A stretch of 44,316 bases of DNA from CAZGNZ01 sp964527215 (GTDB lineage: Bacteria; Fidelibacterota; Marinisomatia; SCGC-AAA003-L08; JACNLC01): assembly GCA_964527215.1 (NCBI GenBank), contig CAZGNZ010000038.1, positions 1-44,316 on the forward strand. The letters run 5' to 3'. Below, in pieces: positions 17,066 to 25,977 of the stretch. The notes below the pieces were generated by a model, which worked only from the letters and a program-made list of their open reading frames with translations, made no database searches and was not told the DNA's origin. Both the position numbers and the translations under genes were made by a program. The number at the start of each line of letters is the position of its first letter. The stretch's first letter is position 1.

Positions 17066-18577
17066 ATGATTCGGAATCGAATGCTAATCAACATTATCGG
17101 TATTCTGCTTTGCACCGCGGCATGGTCAGTGGAAACCGGGTACATACAGGTGAAATGCGGCAGTGACGTTCGCGTTTATCTGGATGACGAGATACGCGAA
17201 ATCACCACTGAGCGGTCAGATCTGGTCATTATAGACAATGTGGAACCGGGTGAGCATGTCCTGAAACTGGAAAAGGACGGATTCCAACCCCATGTAGTCC
17301 CGATCAATGTCCTGCCCGGCGATATACTGATATATGAAATCGATGAATTTACCCCCATTTTTGAAGTGTATGGAGAAGGGCGTCCAGAGCATCGCGTCAT
17401 GGAACAGAAAACGGGTAATCTGGAAGTCAGAACAGTCCCATATGACTGCACGATCGAGATTCGGTCTTTGGGGGTGAATGCGGAGAACTACGGCTCAAAG
17501 ACCACTGATTTATGGGGTATGGAGGATGTGGCAGTCGGAAGCTATTTCATGCGGATTCAGCATGAAGCAAGAGAACTTACCTATGAGTTTGAGATCATCG
17601 AAGGCGTCACTACCCGTATCTTTGCAGATGTTATCAATTCAGAAATCTACGACGTTACCAACAGTGACTGGCCCTCTGAAACTGAAGAATCTGATTCTGA
17701 ACCGGACCCTGAAACAACCGTACCCATATCAGAAGACCAGCCTGAAATCCCTGCCGACTCTCTGCATATTCAATGGGCTCTCGTTCCCGGAGGAGAATTT
17801 ATCATGGGCTGCGGATTCTGGTCAGAGGACTGCGGCAGCGATGAAGATCCGTTGCACAAAGTCATCCTGCCCGAATTTTTCATCAGTACAACGGAGATTA
17901 CCAATTCCCAGTTCTGTATTTTTCTGAATGATTATTTCAGTCTGACCATCATTGGCGACAAAACCCGACGGCAAAAACTGGTCAGTCCTCATAAATGGGG
18001 GATTCAGTATCATTCCGGAAACTGGATTCCGGCGAAAGGGTACGAACAGCATCCGGTGGTTTCGGTGACCTGGTTCGGGGCGCAGGAATTCTGCCGGTGG
18101 GCCAGCAGTCGTCTTGAAACGGAGATCCGCCTGCCGACGGAAGCTGAATGGGAATATGCCGCCCGCAGCGGCGGACAGCCCGAGAACTGGGCGGGAATGA
18201 CAAAAGAAGAAAGGCAGCCCAACCATATCTCCTGGAATATGACCAACAGCAGCCTGCGTACCCACCGTGTGGCCAGCCGGCTGCCAAACGGACTGGGTAT
18301 TTATGACATGAGCGGGAACGTTGCCGAGTGGGTATCGGACTGGTATAAAAGCACCTATTACAAAAAAGCCCCTGTTGACAGTCCCAAGGGAGCCAAATCA
18401 GGCAAATACAAAGTTTTCCGCGGCGGAACCTACTATCAGGATCCATGGCATCTTCGATGCGGAAAACGCGCCCGCACAGAACCGTCCCGCGCCCTCAGCG
18501 ATATCGGATTCCGGGTGGTCAGACCACTTCAGGCGAGTCAGACTGAATCCGGGACCGACGCAGCAGAAACAAATTGA
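17066..18577 (+). CDS. Exported PEGA and formylglycine-generating-enzyme-like (SUMF1) domain protein
   Basis: This is a 503-residue exported protein. After a signal peptide (about 1-22) comes a PEGA-type beta domain (about 24-100; VYLDDEIREIT, VEPGEHVLKLEKDGFQPH), then a second small beta domain (about 110-195). An acidic Pro/Glu/Ser linker (about 205-240) leads to a full SUMF1/FGE-sulfatase domain (about 245-495). The last has the signatures FIMGCGFWSEDCGSDEDP, VSVTWFGAQEFCRW, LPTEAEWEYAARSG, YDMSGNVAEWVSDWY and SDIGFRVVR. True FGEs oxidise sulfatase cysteines, but many such domains are non-catalytic or modify other targets. The start is supported by GGGAG eight bases upstream. No sulfatase is nearby, so the role is open. 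Confidence 0.88.
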   Translation: MIRNRMLINIIGILLCTAAWSVETGYIQVKCGSDVRVYLDDEIREITTERSDLVIIDNVEPGEHVLKLEKDGFQPHVVPINVLPGDILIYEIDEFTPIFEVYGEGRPEHRVMEQKTGNLEVRTVPYDCTIEIRSLGVNAENYGSKTTDLWGMEDVAVGSYFMRIQHEARELTYEFEIIEGVTTRIFADVINSEIYDVTNSDWPSETEESDSEPDPETTVPISEDQPEIPADSLHIQWALVPGGEFIMGCGFWSEDCGSDEDPLHKVILPEFFISTTEITNSQFCIFLNDYFSLTIIGDKTRRQKLVSPHKWGIQYHSGNWIPAKGYEQHPVVSVTWFGAQEFCRWASSRLETEIRLPTEAEWEYAARSGGQPENWAGMTKEERQPNHISWNMTNSSLRTHRVASRLPNGLGIYDMSGNVAEWVSDWYKSTYYKKAPVDSPKGAKSGKYKVFRGGTYYQDPWHLRCGKRARTEPSRALSDIGFRVVRPLQASQTESGTDAAETN

Positions 18578-18835
18578 TATTGCTCTCCCGTCGAATTCGT
18601 CAGATGTGAAAATTTGAGATTTGCCGCGTGTACAGATTCGATAAATGACTATTCCGCAATGCTTATGGGATTATCGATCGGCATCAGCGGACAGTCATAA
18701 GAACAATGAATCTACCCAAACCACACCGCCTTTTTAATCCGATGCTTACCATATAAGCTGAATCCGGTTTCAGACGCCGACCATTCCCAATGCAGGAATC
18801 GGCAGTCACCCGGCCTTTTTACGATACAATGATAG

Positions 18836-20194
18836 TCAGGATTTCCCCATCCTGCCCGGAATAAACATACCGGATGGTTCATTCGAGATGATGGTTTCAG
18901 ACACAAGACATTCACCCCGCAGCCAGACTTCATCCGGAAACAGGGCCGGAAATTCCAGAAAACCGTTCCAGTCAGTTGCGGAAACCAGTGTATCCGTCCA
19001 CCTCATCCGAAGAGATTCCGGATTAACAATCACCAGATCGGCATCCGCACCCGGTCCCAGATTTCCTTTACGCGGATACAGTCCAAACAACCGGGCAGGG
19101 GTCTCGCTCATGGCCGCAGACAAAATGCCAAGCGGGAGATTCTGACGAATGAACTGCGCCAGCAGAACGGGAAACGCGGTTTCAATACCGCCCATTCCGT
19201 TTGGAATTTCCTGAAACGGAATCTGCTCGGGTTTGTCGCTGAGATTGAATGGACAGTGATCCGTTCCAATGGTGTGAATAGTGCCGGAAAGCAATCCCTG
19301 CCAGAGTGCATGATTATCCTGCGTGCGGCGCAGCGGAGGAGACGTCACGAACATGCGTCCATCCGGTCTCTGAAAAACATTGTTCTCCAGCAGTAAGTAT
19401 TGCGGACAGGTTTCAAGAAACACTCCCGCCTTCCCGTTCACCGCCATCAGTCCCTGTTCTGAACTGAGATGTACAATGTAAACCCGACAGCCTGTCTTCT
19501 CTGCGATTCTGCACATTTCCGTCACTGCTTTTACTTCTGCCATCACTGGTCTGGAAAATCCGTGTGCGGTCACAGAACGGGTTTTACTCCGATTGAAAAC
19601 CTGACTGACACTCTGAATGAAATCATCATCTTCAGCATGTACCATCAACGTGCAGTTGTGTGCGGCCAGGATTTCAGCTGCCTGTAGAATCTCGTTATAA
19701 TTCAGCATCATCCCTGCTTCACGATATGTGGTAAATACCTTAAAGCTGACGATCCCCTGCTGAACAAGCTGCGGTATCTCGTCAAGCAGCTCCTTGCTGA
19801 TACGGGTCAGATTTGCATGGAGGCTGTAGTCTGTAAAACAGCGCTTTGCGTCGTCCCTGCGTGCATTGACACTCTCCTGCAGTCCCTGTCCTTCAGCCAG
19901 AATCGTAAAATCGATAATGGTCGTCACTCCTCCGTGAACGGCCGCACGGCTGCCGGACTCAAAATTATCGGCAGACCGGATTTTTTTTATCGGGATTCCC
20001 ATATGAGTATGGGGATCAATGATACCGGGAAAAATCAACCGGCCCGAGCAGTCCCTGACCTCAACCTCCTTCGGTACAGGAAGATGCACTCCCAGCGCTT
20101 CAACCTTTCCGCCGGAAACCAGCAGGTCTTCACGATAAACACCATCCGGTTTCACCACTTTTCCATTCTTAAACAATACTGATGTCATATCCAA
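18836..20194 (-). CDS. hyuA: Hydantoinase/dihydropyrimidinase-type amidohydrolase (HyuA-like)
   Basis: This 452-residue cytosolic cyclic-amide hydrolase belongs to the D-hydantoinase/dihydropyrimidinase group. The binuclear metal site is complete: Asp60-Pro-His62-Thr-His64, the carbamylated Lys152 in SFKVFTTY, His186 in MVHAED, His242 in YIVHLSSE and Asp312 in GTDHCPFN. In E. coli the homologue sits in the same ygeWXY-hyuA-yqe cluster. It is the last gene of the minus-strand operon, 69 bp after xdhC. In this setting it probably opens a hydantoin-like or ureido-bearing ring produced from a purine. The TTG start at 20194 is preferred over the ATG at 20188 because its TAGGA spacing equals that of the gene ending at 609. 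Confidence 0.92.
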   Translation of the reverse strand: MDMTSVLFKNGKVVKPDGVYREDLLVSGGKVEALGVHLPVPKEVEVRDCSGRLIFPGIIDPHTHMGIPIKKIRSADNFESGSRAAVHGGVTTIIDFTILAEGQGLQESVNARRDDAKRCFTDYSLHANLTRISKELLDEIPQLVQQGIVSFKVFTTYREAGMMLNYNEILQAAEILAAHNCTLMVHAEDDDFIQSVSQVFNRSKTRSVTAHGFSRPVMAEVKAVTEMCRIAEKTGCRVYIVHLSSEQGLMAVNGKAGVFLETCPQYLLLENNVFQRPDGRMFVTSPPLRRTQDNHALWQGLLSGTIHTIGTDHCPFNLSDKPEQIPFQEIPNGMGGIETAFPVLLAQFIRQNLPLGILSAAMSETPARLFGLYPRKGNLGPGADADLVIVNPESLRMRWTDTLVSATDWNGFLEFPALFPDEVWLRGECLVSETIISNEPSGMFIPGRMGKS

Positions 20195-20212
20195 TATTGA
20201 TTCCTATGTTAC
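20195..20212 (-). promoter_or_regulatory. Ribosome-binding site that decides the hyuA start
   Basis: On the minus strand TAACATAGGAATCAATA precedes TTG. The C10 peptidase gene has TAACATAGGAATTAAAT before its ATG, so the GGA-to-start spacing is seven in both. The M36 gene likewise has ACATAGGAG. This favours TTG at 20194, although ATG two codons later would also work. Confidence 0.5.
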
Positions 20213-20263
20213 AGCCGTGTTCAAAAAGTGCTGGTCACATCGCCCGCCGTCCATATTCCTGAC

Positions 20264-21286
20264 TCAGCCTGCCGGTTTCAGTCGATATTCCTGAATGACC
20301 TGGGCCAGAATACTCACAGCAATCTCAGGAACGGTTTCAGATCCGATCGGCAGACCGATGGGTGCCCGGACGGTAGTCAGCTGCTCATCTGTAAAACCGG
20401 ATTTCCGCAGGGCAGATGAGATCAGCTCCCATTTTCTTGGACTGCTCATCAGTCCGACGTATCCGCAGCCCGATGTCAGAACTTTTTTAACGATTACCAA
20501 ATCAAGATGATGATTACGGGTTGTAATTATCACATAATCACTGGGTTGAAAGTCTGTTGGATACTCAGCCGATTCAAAATCCTGTACAGTAATTTTAGCA
20601 ACATTCTCCGGCAGACCGTCCAACTGCTCCGGTCGATCATCATAGACAACAATATTCCATTCCAGGGAACCGGCTGCATCGGCAACAGCCCGCCCCACAT
20701 GTCCGGCACCAAAAATACGAAGTGTCGGCGCGCCCTGAGGCACTTCAATTCTTAAAAAACCTTCGGCTGTTTGAACGGCGGCTGATTTTCCCTGCTTTGC
20801 GGCTGTCATGAGAAAGTCTTTTCCCGTCGCCGATTCCGGCAGACGGCAATCAGGCGCAATCAATTCCCGCCGAACATGCGTTGATTCGGTCAGACGCACC
20901 TCAGTGAACAGCCATTTTCTCCGGTCGGAGTTTTCAGATTCCAGAAGTGCCGAGTACATCCCGCAGATTTCCGGCGACAGCACTTCCATCAGAACCGTCA
21001 CCCGTCCCCCGCAGACACCTTCGGGCTGAGCCACATCATCTCCGGTCATATCATTGTGATACACCAGGGGCGCGCTCTGTTCCGTCAGCGACCGGGCCAT
21101 ATTGATCACTGTCTGTTCCATGGCTCCGCCCCCGATGGTCCCCAGAACCCGGTCCGGTCCCACCAGCATCAGGGGATAATCACCCCGGGGAACCGATCCG
21201 GTGAAATACAAAATACTGCAGATCACGTATGGTTTTGCGGCCTGCTCTGACAGGAATATTGCCTGAATCGTTTTGTGGATATTCAA
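20264..21286 (-). CDS. xdhC: XdhC/CoxI-family molybdenum-hydroxylase maturation factor
   Basis: This 340-residue XdhC-type chaperone binds molybdenum cofactor, helps give it its terminal sulfido (or selenido) ligand and inserts it into the hydroxylase apoprotein. The N-terminal XdhC/CoxI domain has TGSVPRGDYPLMLV, GTIGGGAMEQ and the conserved cysteine motif GVCGGRVTVLME (Cys92). The C-terminal part is a Rossmann domain starting at Leu-Arg-Ile-Phe-Gly-Ala-Gly-His-Val-Gly (about 189-198) and ending with the family tail APIGLPIGSETVPEIAVSIL. It starts 43 bp after yqeB. Its clients are probably the two Mo subunits of the divergent operon. Note that in E. coli xdhC names an iron-sulfur subunit instead. 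Confidence 0.93.
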   Translation of the reverse strand: MNIHKTIQAIFLSEQAAKPYVICSILYFTGSVPRGDYPLMLVGPDRVLGTIGGGAMEQTVINMARSLTEQSAPLVYHNDMTGDDVAQPEGVCGGRVTVLMEVLSPEICGMYSALLESENSDRRKWLFTEVRLTESTHVRRELIAPDCRLPESATGKDFLMTAAKQGKSAAVQTAEGFLRIEVPQGAPTLRIFGAGHVGRAVADAAGSLEWNIVVYDDRPEQLDGLPENVAKITVQDFESAEYPTDFQPSDYVIITTRNHHLDLVIVKKVLTSGCGYVGLMSSPRKWELISSALRKSGFTDEQLTTVRAPIGLPIGSETVPEIAVSILAQVIQEYRLKPAG

Positions 21287-21329
21287 ACCTTACCTCAGTA
21301 TTTGTCCGTGTTTGCGGATCAGATGACCC

Positions 21330-22148
21330 TCATCGAAATCGACGGCGTTCCTGCAGAACGGCTTCCAGAACCGCCCTTCCGATGCTTCGCGCTTTGTCGG
21401 AAACATGGTGGATATCCACCTTCGCTCCGCGGGGATCAACGTCTCCAATTTTCATCCCGGCGGAAACGGTAACCGTCGGATGAATCAATCCTCGAACAAT
21501 TCCCCCAACCTGAGCCCTGACCGGCTGAGTGCCGTTCAGCAATCCTAGAATCTGATTTTTTTTCACCAGATCTCCGAATTCTGCATTCCATTCGATCTGG
21601 CCGTCTCCCGGAGAGCTGATCAGTCTGTCCTTTGCCGCCCCGCCCAATTTGCCCGGAATCCCGGTATTGGGTGCCGCAGCACCCTGCCTGATGATTCGGC
21701 CCAGTTCATGGCCCCGCTTTGTTTCTATAACAATGTGACAGTTTTCTCCGGCAGAGAATCCCGGCCCAAGCCCGATAACCAGTTCCGCCAGATCCCGCTG
21801 ATCATCAGCCTTTTTTTTGGTCATCCGCGCATCCACCAGAATATCCGGCTTCAGATCATGCGGTATTTGGGATCCGCTTTTCAAAACCGGAATAAAATCC
21901 ATACCTTCCTCAAACCCCGCTTTCCTCACATGTCTGGCCTGAATACCCTCTACCTTCGCCTGTCCGTCATGCATGACGGCCGCAAACGCAACCGTTCTTC
22001 GAATAGCAAGCGGATTGTCAAGCTCTGTCATTATCAGCCGAAAACCGGACGAGAACAACGTTACCGCCACTCCGGTGGCCAGTTCACCGGCACCCAGAAT
22101 GCAGACTCTGCCTTGAATTTGGATTTGTGGAAAATCTTGTCTATTCAT
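21330..22148 (-). CDS. yqeB: YqeB (EF2563-type) selenium-dependent molybdenum hydroxylase maturation protein
   Basis: This 272-residue protein is of the YqeB/EF2563 family, a marker of selenium-dependent molybdenum hydroxylases, in which the Mo centre carries a labile selenium. It opens with a Rossmann-like RVCILGAGELATGVAVTLF, followed by the family motifs MTELDNPLAIRRTVAFAAVM, DARMTKKK, VIGLGPGFSAGENCHIVIET and GRIIRQGAAAPNTG. The C-terminal region is typical, with a biotinyl-like hairpin (GDLVKKNQILGLLNG). Its exact reaction is unknown. The ATG at 22148 is preferred for protein length; a GTG at 22163 would add five residues. It lies between the MocA-like gene and xdhC in a maturation operon. 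Confidence 0.93.
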   Translation of the reverse strand: MNRQDFPQIQIQGRVCILGAGELATGVAVTLFSSGFRLIMTELDNPLAIRRTVAFAAVMHDGQAKVEGIQARHVRKAGFEEGMDFIPVLKSGSQIPHDLKPDILVDARMTKKKADDQRDLAELVIGLGPGFSAGENCHIVIETKRGHELGRIIRQGAAAPNTGIPGKLGGAAKDRLISSPGDGQIEWNAEFGDLVKKNQILGLLNGTQPVRAQVGGIVRGLIHPTVTVSAGMKIGDVDPRGAKVDIHHVSDKARSIGRAVLEAVLQERRRFR

Positions 22149-22258
22149 GGACCCTTCAATCACCCGACCGCTTTAAATACGATGGTTGTTTCCTGCTGAA
22201 TCATTGAGCGGCGCTTTTGTTTTTTCACTCGCCGGTGTCCGCATTCTCATGAGCAATC

Positions 22259-22849
22259 TCAGGAATGCGTCAGACCGCCGGAATCCAGATGCCGGTCCAT
22301 ATCCAGCAGAACGCCCTGATCCGTGACTTCAATTCTTCGAACCCGGTTCCAGTGTTTTTGAATCAGCGTTCTGCCGCCCGTATCGCCGGAAAGAGACATG
22401 AATTCCTTTTTCATCCCTGCGGGAAAATACACTGGATGACCATCCTGATGATTGTACGTCGGGACCACAATCTGATTCGGATGAGTGCGTGTCTCTTCTG
22501 TGAGTATTTCAAAAATATCTTCGCGGATAAACGGCTTGTCTCCCGGGAGGATTCCAAAATTCCGGCATGAATCCGGCAGACTTCGCAGACCGGTTTGAAT
22601 GGAGGAAACCATCCCTGATTTGAAATCGGGATTATCCAGCAGTGCAGCGCCGGTCACGTTCTCCTCGTTCAGTGCATTACGGATTTTATCATTGTCAAAA
22701 CCCGTTACCACAAATATCGGATAATGGTATTCCGCTGCAGACTTAATGGTTATGCTGATAACCGAACGTCCATCCAGCTGAATCAGCAGTTTTCCGGGGT
22801 GTCTTCGACTGAGTCCCGCAGCAGGAATAATCAGCGGCAATCCGATCAC
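22259..22849 (-). CDS. ygfJ: MocA/YgfJ-family molybdenum cofactor nucleotidyltransferase
   Basis: This nucleotidyltransferase of the MobA/MocA fold probably adds CMP or a related nucleotide to molybdopterin cofactor for the hydroxylases. The N-terminal nucleotide-binding loop is PAAGLSRRHPGKLL, the metal-binding site is in LPGDKPFI, and NPDFKSGMVSSIQTGL and HQDGHPVYFP are family motifs. The GTG at 22849 overlaps the yqeC stop (GTGA) and starts the protein right at its first strand (MIGLPLIIPAAG), giving 196 residues. An ATG at 22888 would instead add 13 residues and a 43-bp overlap. E. coli YgfJ sits in the same gene neighbourhood. The usual Met-Gly after the Arg of the loop is replaced by His-Pro-Gly. 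Confidence 0.9.
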   Translation of the reverse strand: MIGLPLIIPAAGLSRRHPGKLLIQLDGRSVISITIKSAAEYHYPIFVVTGFDNDKIRNALNEENVTGAALLDNPDFKSGMVSSIQTGLRSLPDSCRNFGILPGDKPFIREDIFEILTEETRTHPNQIVVPTYNHQDGHPVYFPAGMKKEFMSLSGDTGGRTLIQKHWNRVRRIEVTDQGVLLDMDRHLDSGGLTHS

Positions 22850-23586
22850 CGCACCACCTGCCACTGATCCAGATGCACACTGCCCCATGCAACGGTGCCT
22901 GAGGTTTTCTTTGCAACGGCGCGGGCCAGTGCCTGAGCCTTTTCCGGATAGGCATCGCCTTTGTTCACAATATAGATCAGCGGATGAGAATGCCGGATTC
23001 GGCTTCCATACCCCTTTGGACTGGTCAGCACATCAGCCAGAAAATCCGGATACAAAACCGATTCCGGTGTGATTGACCATCCCTGCGCAAAATCCTCCGG
23101 CCGGTGGACCAGTCCGCTGTCCAGCCGCTGGTTTACGACCTCTGCTCCTGCCATGATAATACTGAGTTCGGACCAGGCCGGAACCGCCGGATCATGGGAT
23201 TTATGCCATTTCAACGGTAGATTCCTGGCCCCGTCATTTTCGATAAGCATGATGTCCGTCATTCCGCGCAGCACCGCCAGCTTATCCGGATCAACCCCAG
23301 TGAATTTTCCGATTCTGTCAGAGGCTTCAATATAAAACAGCGGATTGTGAATCCGAAACGCTTTATCCAGCGCAGATCGGCAGTCCGCATGATCCACAAC
23401 CAGCGGCAGCCGTACAGGATGCCCGGCACTGGTCAGGGATGTCATCATAACCTTGTCGTAATCTTCTGCACAGCGGATTGACAGCAGCTCGAGCATTGAG
23501 GTCTTTCCGCCGCCGCCCAGACAGGTCACAGTCCGCGGAAATACACCTCGGGCAGTCATTTTTAAAATAGAATATATCGATTCCAC
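22846..23586 (-). CDS. yqeC: YqeC-family selenium/molybdenum hydroxylase accessory protein
   Basis: This is a 246-residue putative nucleotide-binding protein of the YqeC family, which accompanies YqeB in organisms with selenium-dependent Mo hydroxylases. The P-loop-like motif TCLGGGGKTSMLELL is near the N-terminus, and MLIENDGARNLPLKWHKSHDPAVP is the characteristic YqeC acidic/lysine motif. IMAGAEVVNQRLD, VHRPEDFAQGW and IYIVNKGDAYPEKAQALARA are also family-like. The open frame extends about 96 codons further upstream and into the divergent gene, which is not plausible. The GTG at 23586, with AGG seven bases before it, gives the normal length. It is the first gene of the minus-strand operon. 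Confidence 0.88.
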   Translation of the reverse strand: MESIYSILKMTARGVFPRTVTCLGGGGKTSMLELLSIRCAEDYDKVMMTSLTSAGHPVRLPLVVDHADCRSALDKAFRIHNPLFYIEASDRIGKFTGVDPDKLAVLRGMTDIMLIENDGARNLPLKWHKSHDPAVPAWSELSIIMAGAEVVNQRLDSGLVHRPEDFAQGWSITPESVLYPDFLADVLTSPKGYGSRIRHSHPLIYIVNKGDAYPEKAQALARAVAKKTSGTVAWGSVHLDQWQVVR

Positions 23587-23718
23587 AGAAGTGCCTGTCT
23601 TACTCTCTTTCAGGAAGGCTAAATCCGTAGTAAATTTAATGCCTTCAATGGTACAGGGAAACGAGCAAAAAATGATATAAAGGTCCGAATAAAAAGACTC
23701 GGAATTCTGAAATTCACC
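23587..23718. promoter_or_regulatory. Divergent promoter region of the purine locus
   Basis: These 132 bases separate the starts of the maturation operon (minus) and the 19.6-kb catabolic operon (plus), so both promoters and any operator should lie here. GAAGGC (23614-23619) and GCCTTC (23641-23646) form an inverted repeat with a 21-base spacer that could be a regulator site. TATAAA near 23675-23680 is a possible plus-strand -10 box, without a convincing -35. No regulator gene is adjacent. Confidence 0.45.
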
Positions 23719-25977
23719 ATGACTGCTGTTGGAAAATCTAAAAAACGTATTGATGCGGCTGGAAAAGTGACCGGCCGCACCGTGTTTGCATCGGATATCA
23801 GAACCGATGGAATGCTGGCTGCAGTTCCGCTGGTTTCTTCCATCCCTTTCGGCAGAATCCTGCGCATACATCATCCTTTTACCGAGAACACGCCCGGGTT
23901 TGCCGGACTGTTCCTGGCGGAAGACATTCCCGGGAAAAACCAGGTGGGAGTCATTGTCAACGATCAGCCGCTGCTGACGGAAGACATCGTCCGTTATGTT
24001 GGCGATTCCATTGGGATTCTGGTTGCTGAATCACATGCTGCGGCGTGTGCTCTGGTTCGGGATATTCAAATAGAATATGAAGAATTTGAACCGGTATTCA
24101 GCATCGAAGACGGTCGGGATGCAGCAGAGTCTGTGATTCATCCATCCCACATTGCCTGCGAACACCGGGTACAGCGCGGAGATATCGCTGCGGCTTTTGC
24201 CAAGTGTCATGCCGTTTTTGAAACCGACTTCACCACCCCGTACCAGGAACATTATTATCTCGAGCCGCAGTCCTGTACAGTCATACCCCGATCAGACGGT
24301 TCCATCTTCATCTCCGGTTCACTGCAGTGTCCGTTTTATGTTCAAAAGGCAGTGGCGTCGGTGCTGGGTCTGCCCCTCAGCCGGGTGGTAGTGGAGCAGG
24401 CACCGACCGGCGGTGCATTCGGGGGAAAAGAAGATATCCCATCGGAAGTCTGCGCCCGTACCGCTTTGGCGGCCACCCTGCTGAACAGGCCGGTACAAAT
24501 GACTTATACACGGGAAACCGATGTTCAACTCACCAGTAAACGGCATCCATTTGAAATGCACTATAAAGTGGGAGTCAGCCGGGACGGCAAAATATTGGCT
24601 GCGGACATCAACCTGGAAGAAAACAGCGGTGCCTATGCCACGCTTTCTTCCGTCGTTTCCTACCGCGCTGCCATGCAGGCCATGGGTCCCTATTCGGTAC
24701 CCAATATTCAGGTACTCTCGCGAGCGTATTACACGAACCTGCCCCCTGCCGGAGCATTCCGGGGTTTTGGGTCACCTCAGGTTACGTTCGGACATGAACG
24801 GATGATGGAAATCATTGCGGATGGACTGAAAATGGATCCGTTCGAGCTGAGAATGCGGAACATCCTCCGCCCGGGGAGCAAAACCCAGACCGGACAGCTT
24901 CTTCATTCCAGTGTAGGGGCCGCACAGTGTCTGGAGGCCGTTCGCGACTTGGCTCAGCCGGACCCCAGCCGTTCGAATGACCGGTATCTGACCGGAGCAG
25001 GACTGGCAGTGTCCCATTACGGCAACTGTCTGGGCGCAGCAGGCTGGTTTATGGATGGTGCCGGAGCCAGAATTAAGTTGAACCGGGATGCCTCAGTAAA
25101 TATCGGGTTCGGGCTGGTGGAAATGGGACAGGGTGCCCTGACGGTCACTGCCCAGATGGCATCCGATGCCCTCGGCATCAGCAGTTCCAGAATCACCGTT
25201 GATCCCACATCCACATCCAACGTACCGGACAGCGGACCTTCTGTTGCCAGCCGCAATGTCGTCATGACGGGAAACGCCATTCTGGAAGCTGCAGATCAGC
25301 TGAAATCCATCATATTCAATGCAGCCGGAGAGATGACAGCCGGCGATCCGCAGCAGTTCAGTCTGAATGACGACCGGATAAAAAACCGGCAGTCGGGAAA
25401 AGAAATCAGGTTTGATGATCTCTGCGAATTCATGTATCAAAAAAACTATCAGATGGATGTTATAGGATGGTGGCATGTACCGCGGCTGGAGTACGATCCT
25501 GAAACGGGGACCGGCGACGCATATTTCACCTATTCCTATTCCGCGCATGCTGCTGCCGTTCAAATTGATACGCTTACCGGCATTGTGACTGTAACAGATA
25601 TTCGGGCAGCGCACGATGTGGGCCGGGTGATTAACCCTGCCGGACTGGAAGGACAGGTTGAAGGCGGAGCAGCCCAGGGAATCGGCTGGGCGTTGACGGA
25701 AAATTTCAAACTGGAAAGGGGTCATGCGGAAACTGCCAATTTGGCCACCTATCTGATTCCCACCGCGCTGGATACACCGCGGATTGAGACCATACCTGTT
25801 GAAGAACCGAATCCGGATGGTCCCTGGGGAGCAAAGGGTGTGGGAGAACCGGCCATCATCCCGACCGGCGCCGCCATTGCCAACGCCGTCAGCCGGGCCG
25901 TCGGCAATCAGTTCAATCAGCTCCCGATTACACCCGAATCGGTACTTAAATCTCTATCATCCGGGAACGGCTCATGA
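23719..25977 (+). CDS. xdhA: Xanthine dehydrogenase-type molybdenum hydroxylase, Mo subunit
   Basis: This 752-residue molybdopterin-binding subunit is of the xanthine oxidase family. Cofactor motifs are TPYQEHYYLEPQ (Gln176), GGAFGGKED, GAFRGFGSPQ (Arg348) and GLVEMGQGA; the catalytic base is Glu710 in GAKGVGEPA. Residues that contact purine in bovine xanthine oxidase are kept: Glu238 (bovine Glu802, in FGGKE) and Arg316 (bovine Arg880, aligned through PNI at 328-330). So it probably hydroxylates xanthine, hypoxanthine or a similar purine. It lacks fused iron-sulfur and FAD domains; partners are likely at 33784 and 34287. With YqeB and YqeC beside it, the Mo site may carry labile selenium. 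It is the first gene of the plus operon. Confidence 0.92.
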   Translation: MTAVGKSKKRIDAAGKVTGRTVFASDIRTDGMLAAVPLVSSIPFGRILRIHHPFTENTPGFAGLFLAEDIPGKNQVGVIVNDQPLLTEDIVRYVGDSIGILVAESHAAACALVRDIQIEYEEFEPVFSIEDGRDAAESVIHPSHIACEHRVQRGDIAAAFAKCHAVFETDFTTPYQEHYYLEPQSCTVIPRSDGSIFISGSLQCPFYVQKAVASVLGLPLSRVVVEQAPTGGAFGGKEDIPSEVCARTALAATLLNRPVQMTYTRETDVQLTSKRHPFEMHYKVGVSRDGKILAADINLEENSGAYATLSSVVSYRAAMQAMGPYSVPNIQVLSRAYYTNLPPAGAFRGFGSPQVTFGHERMMEIIADGLKMDPFELRMRNILRPGSKTQTGQLLHSSVGAAQCLEAVRDLAQPDPSRSNDRYLTGAGLAVSHYGNCLGAAGWFMDGAGARIKLNRDASVNIGFGLVEMGQGALTVTAQMASDALGISSSRITVDPTSTSNVPDSGPSVASRNVVMTGNAILEAADQLKSIIFNAAGEMTAGDPQQFSLNDDRIKNRQSGKEIRFDDLCEFMYQKNYQMDVIGWWHVPRLEYDPETGTGDAYFTYSYSAHAAAVQIDTLTGIVTVTDIRAAHDVGRVINPAGLEGQVEGGAAQGIGWALTENFKLERGHAETANLATYLIPTALDTPRIETIPVEEPNPDGPWGAKGVGEPAIIPTGAAIANAVSRAVGNQFNQLPITPESVLKSLSSGNGS

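Noticed and set aside
23719..25977. Selenocysteine codon in the Mo subunit
   Set aside because: The frame has no in-frame TGA; in this enzyme class selenium is a labile ligand at the Mo site, not a selenocysteine.
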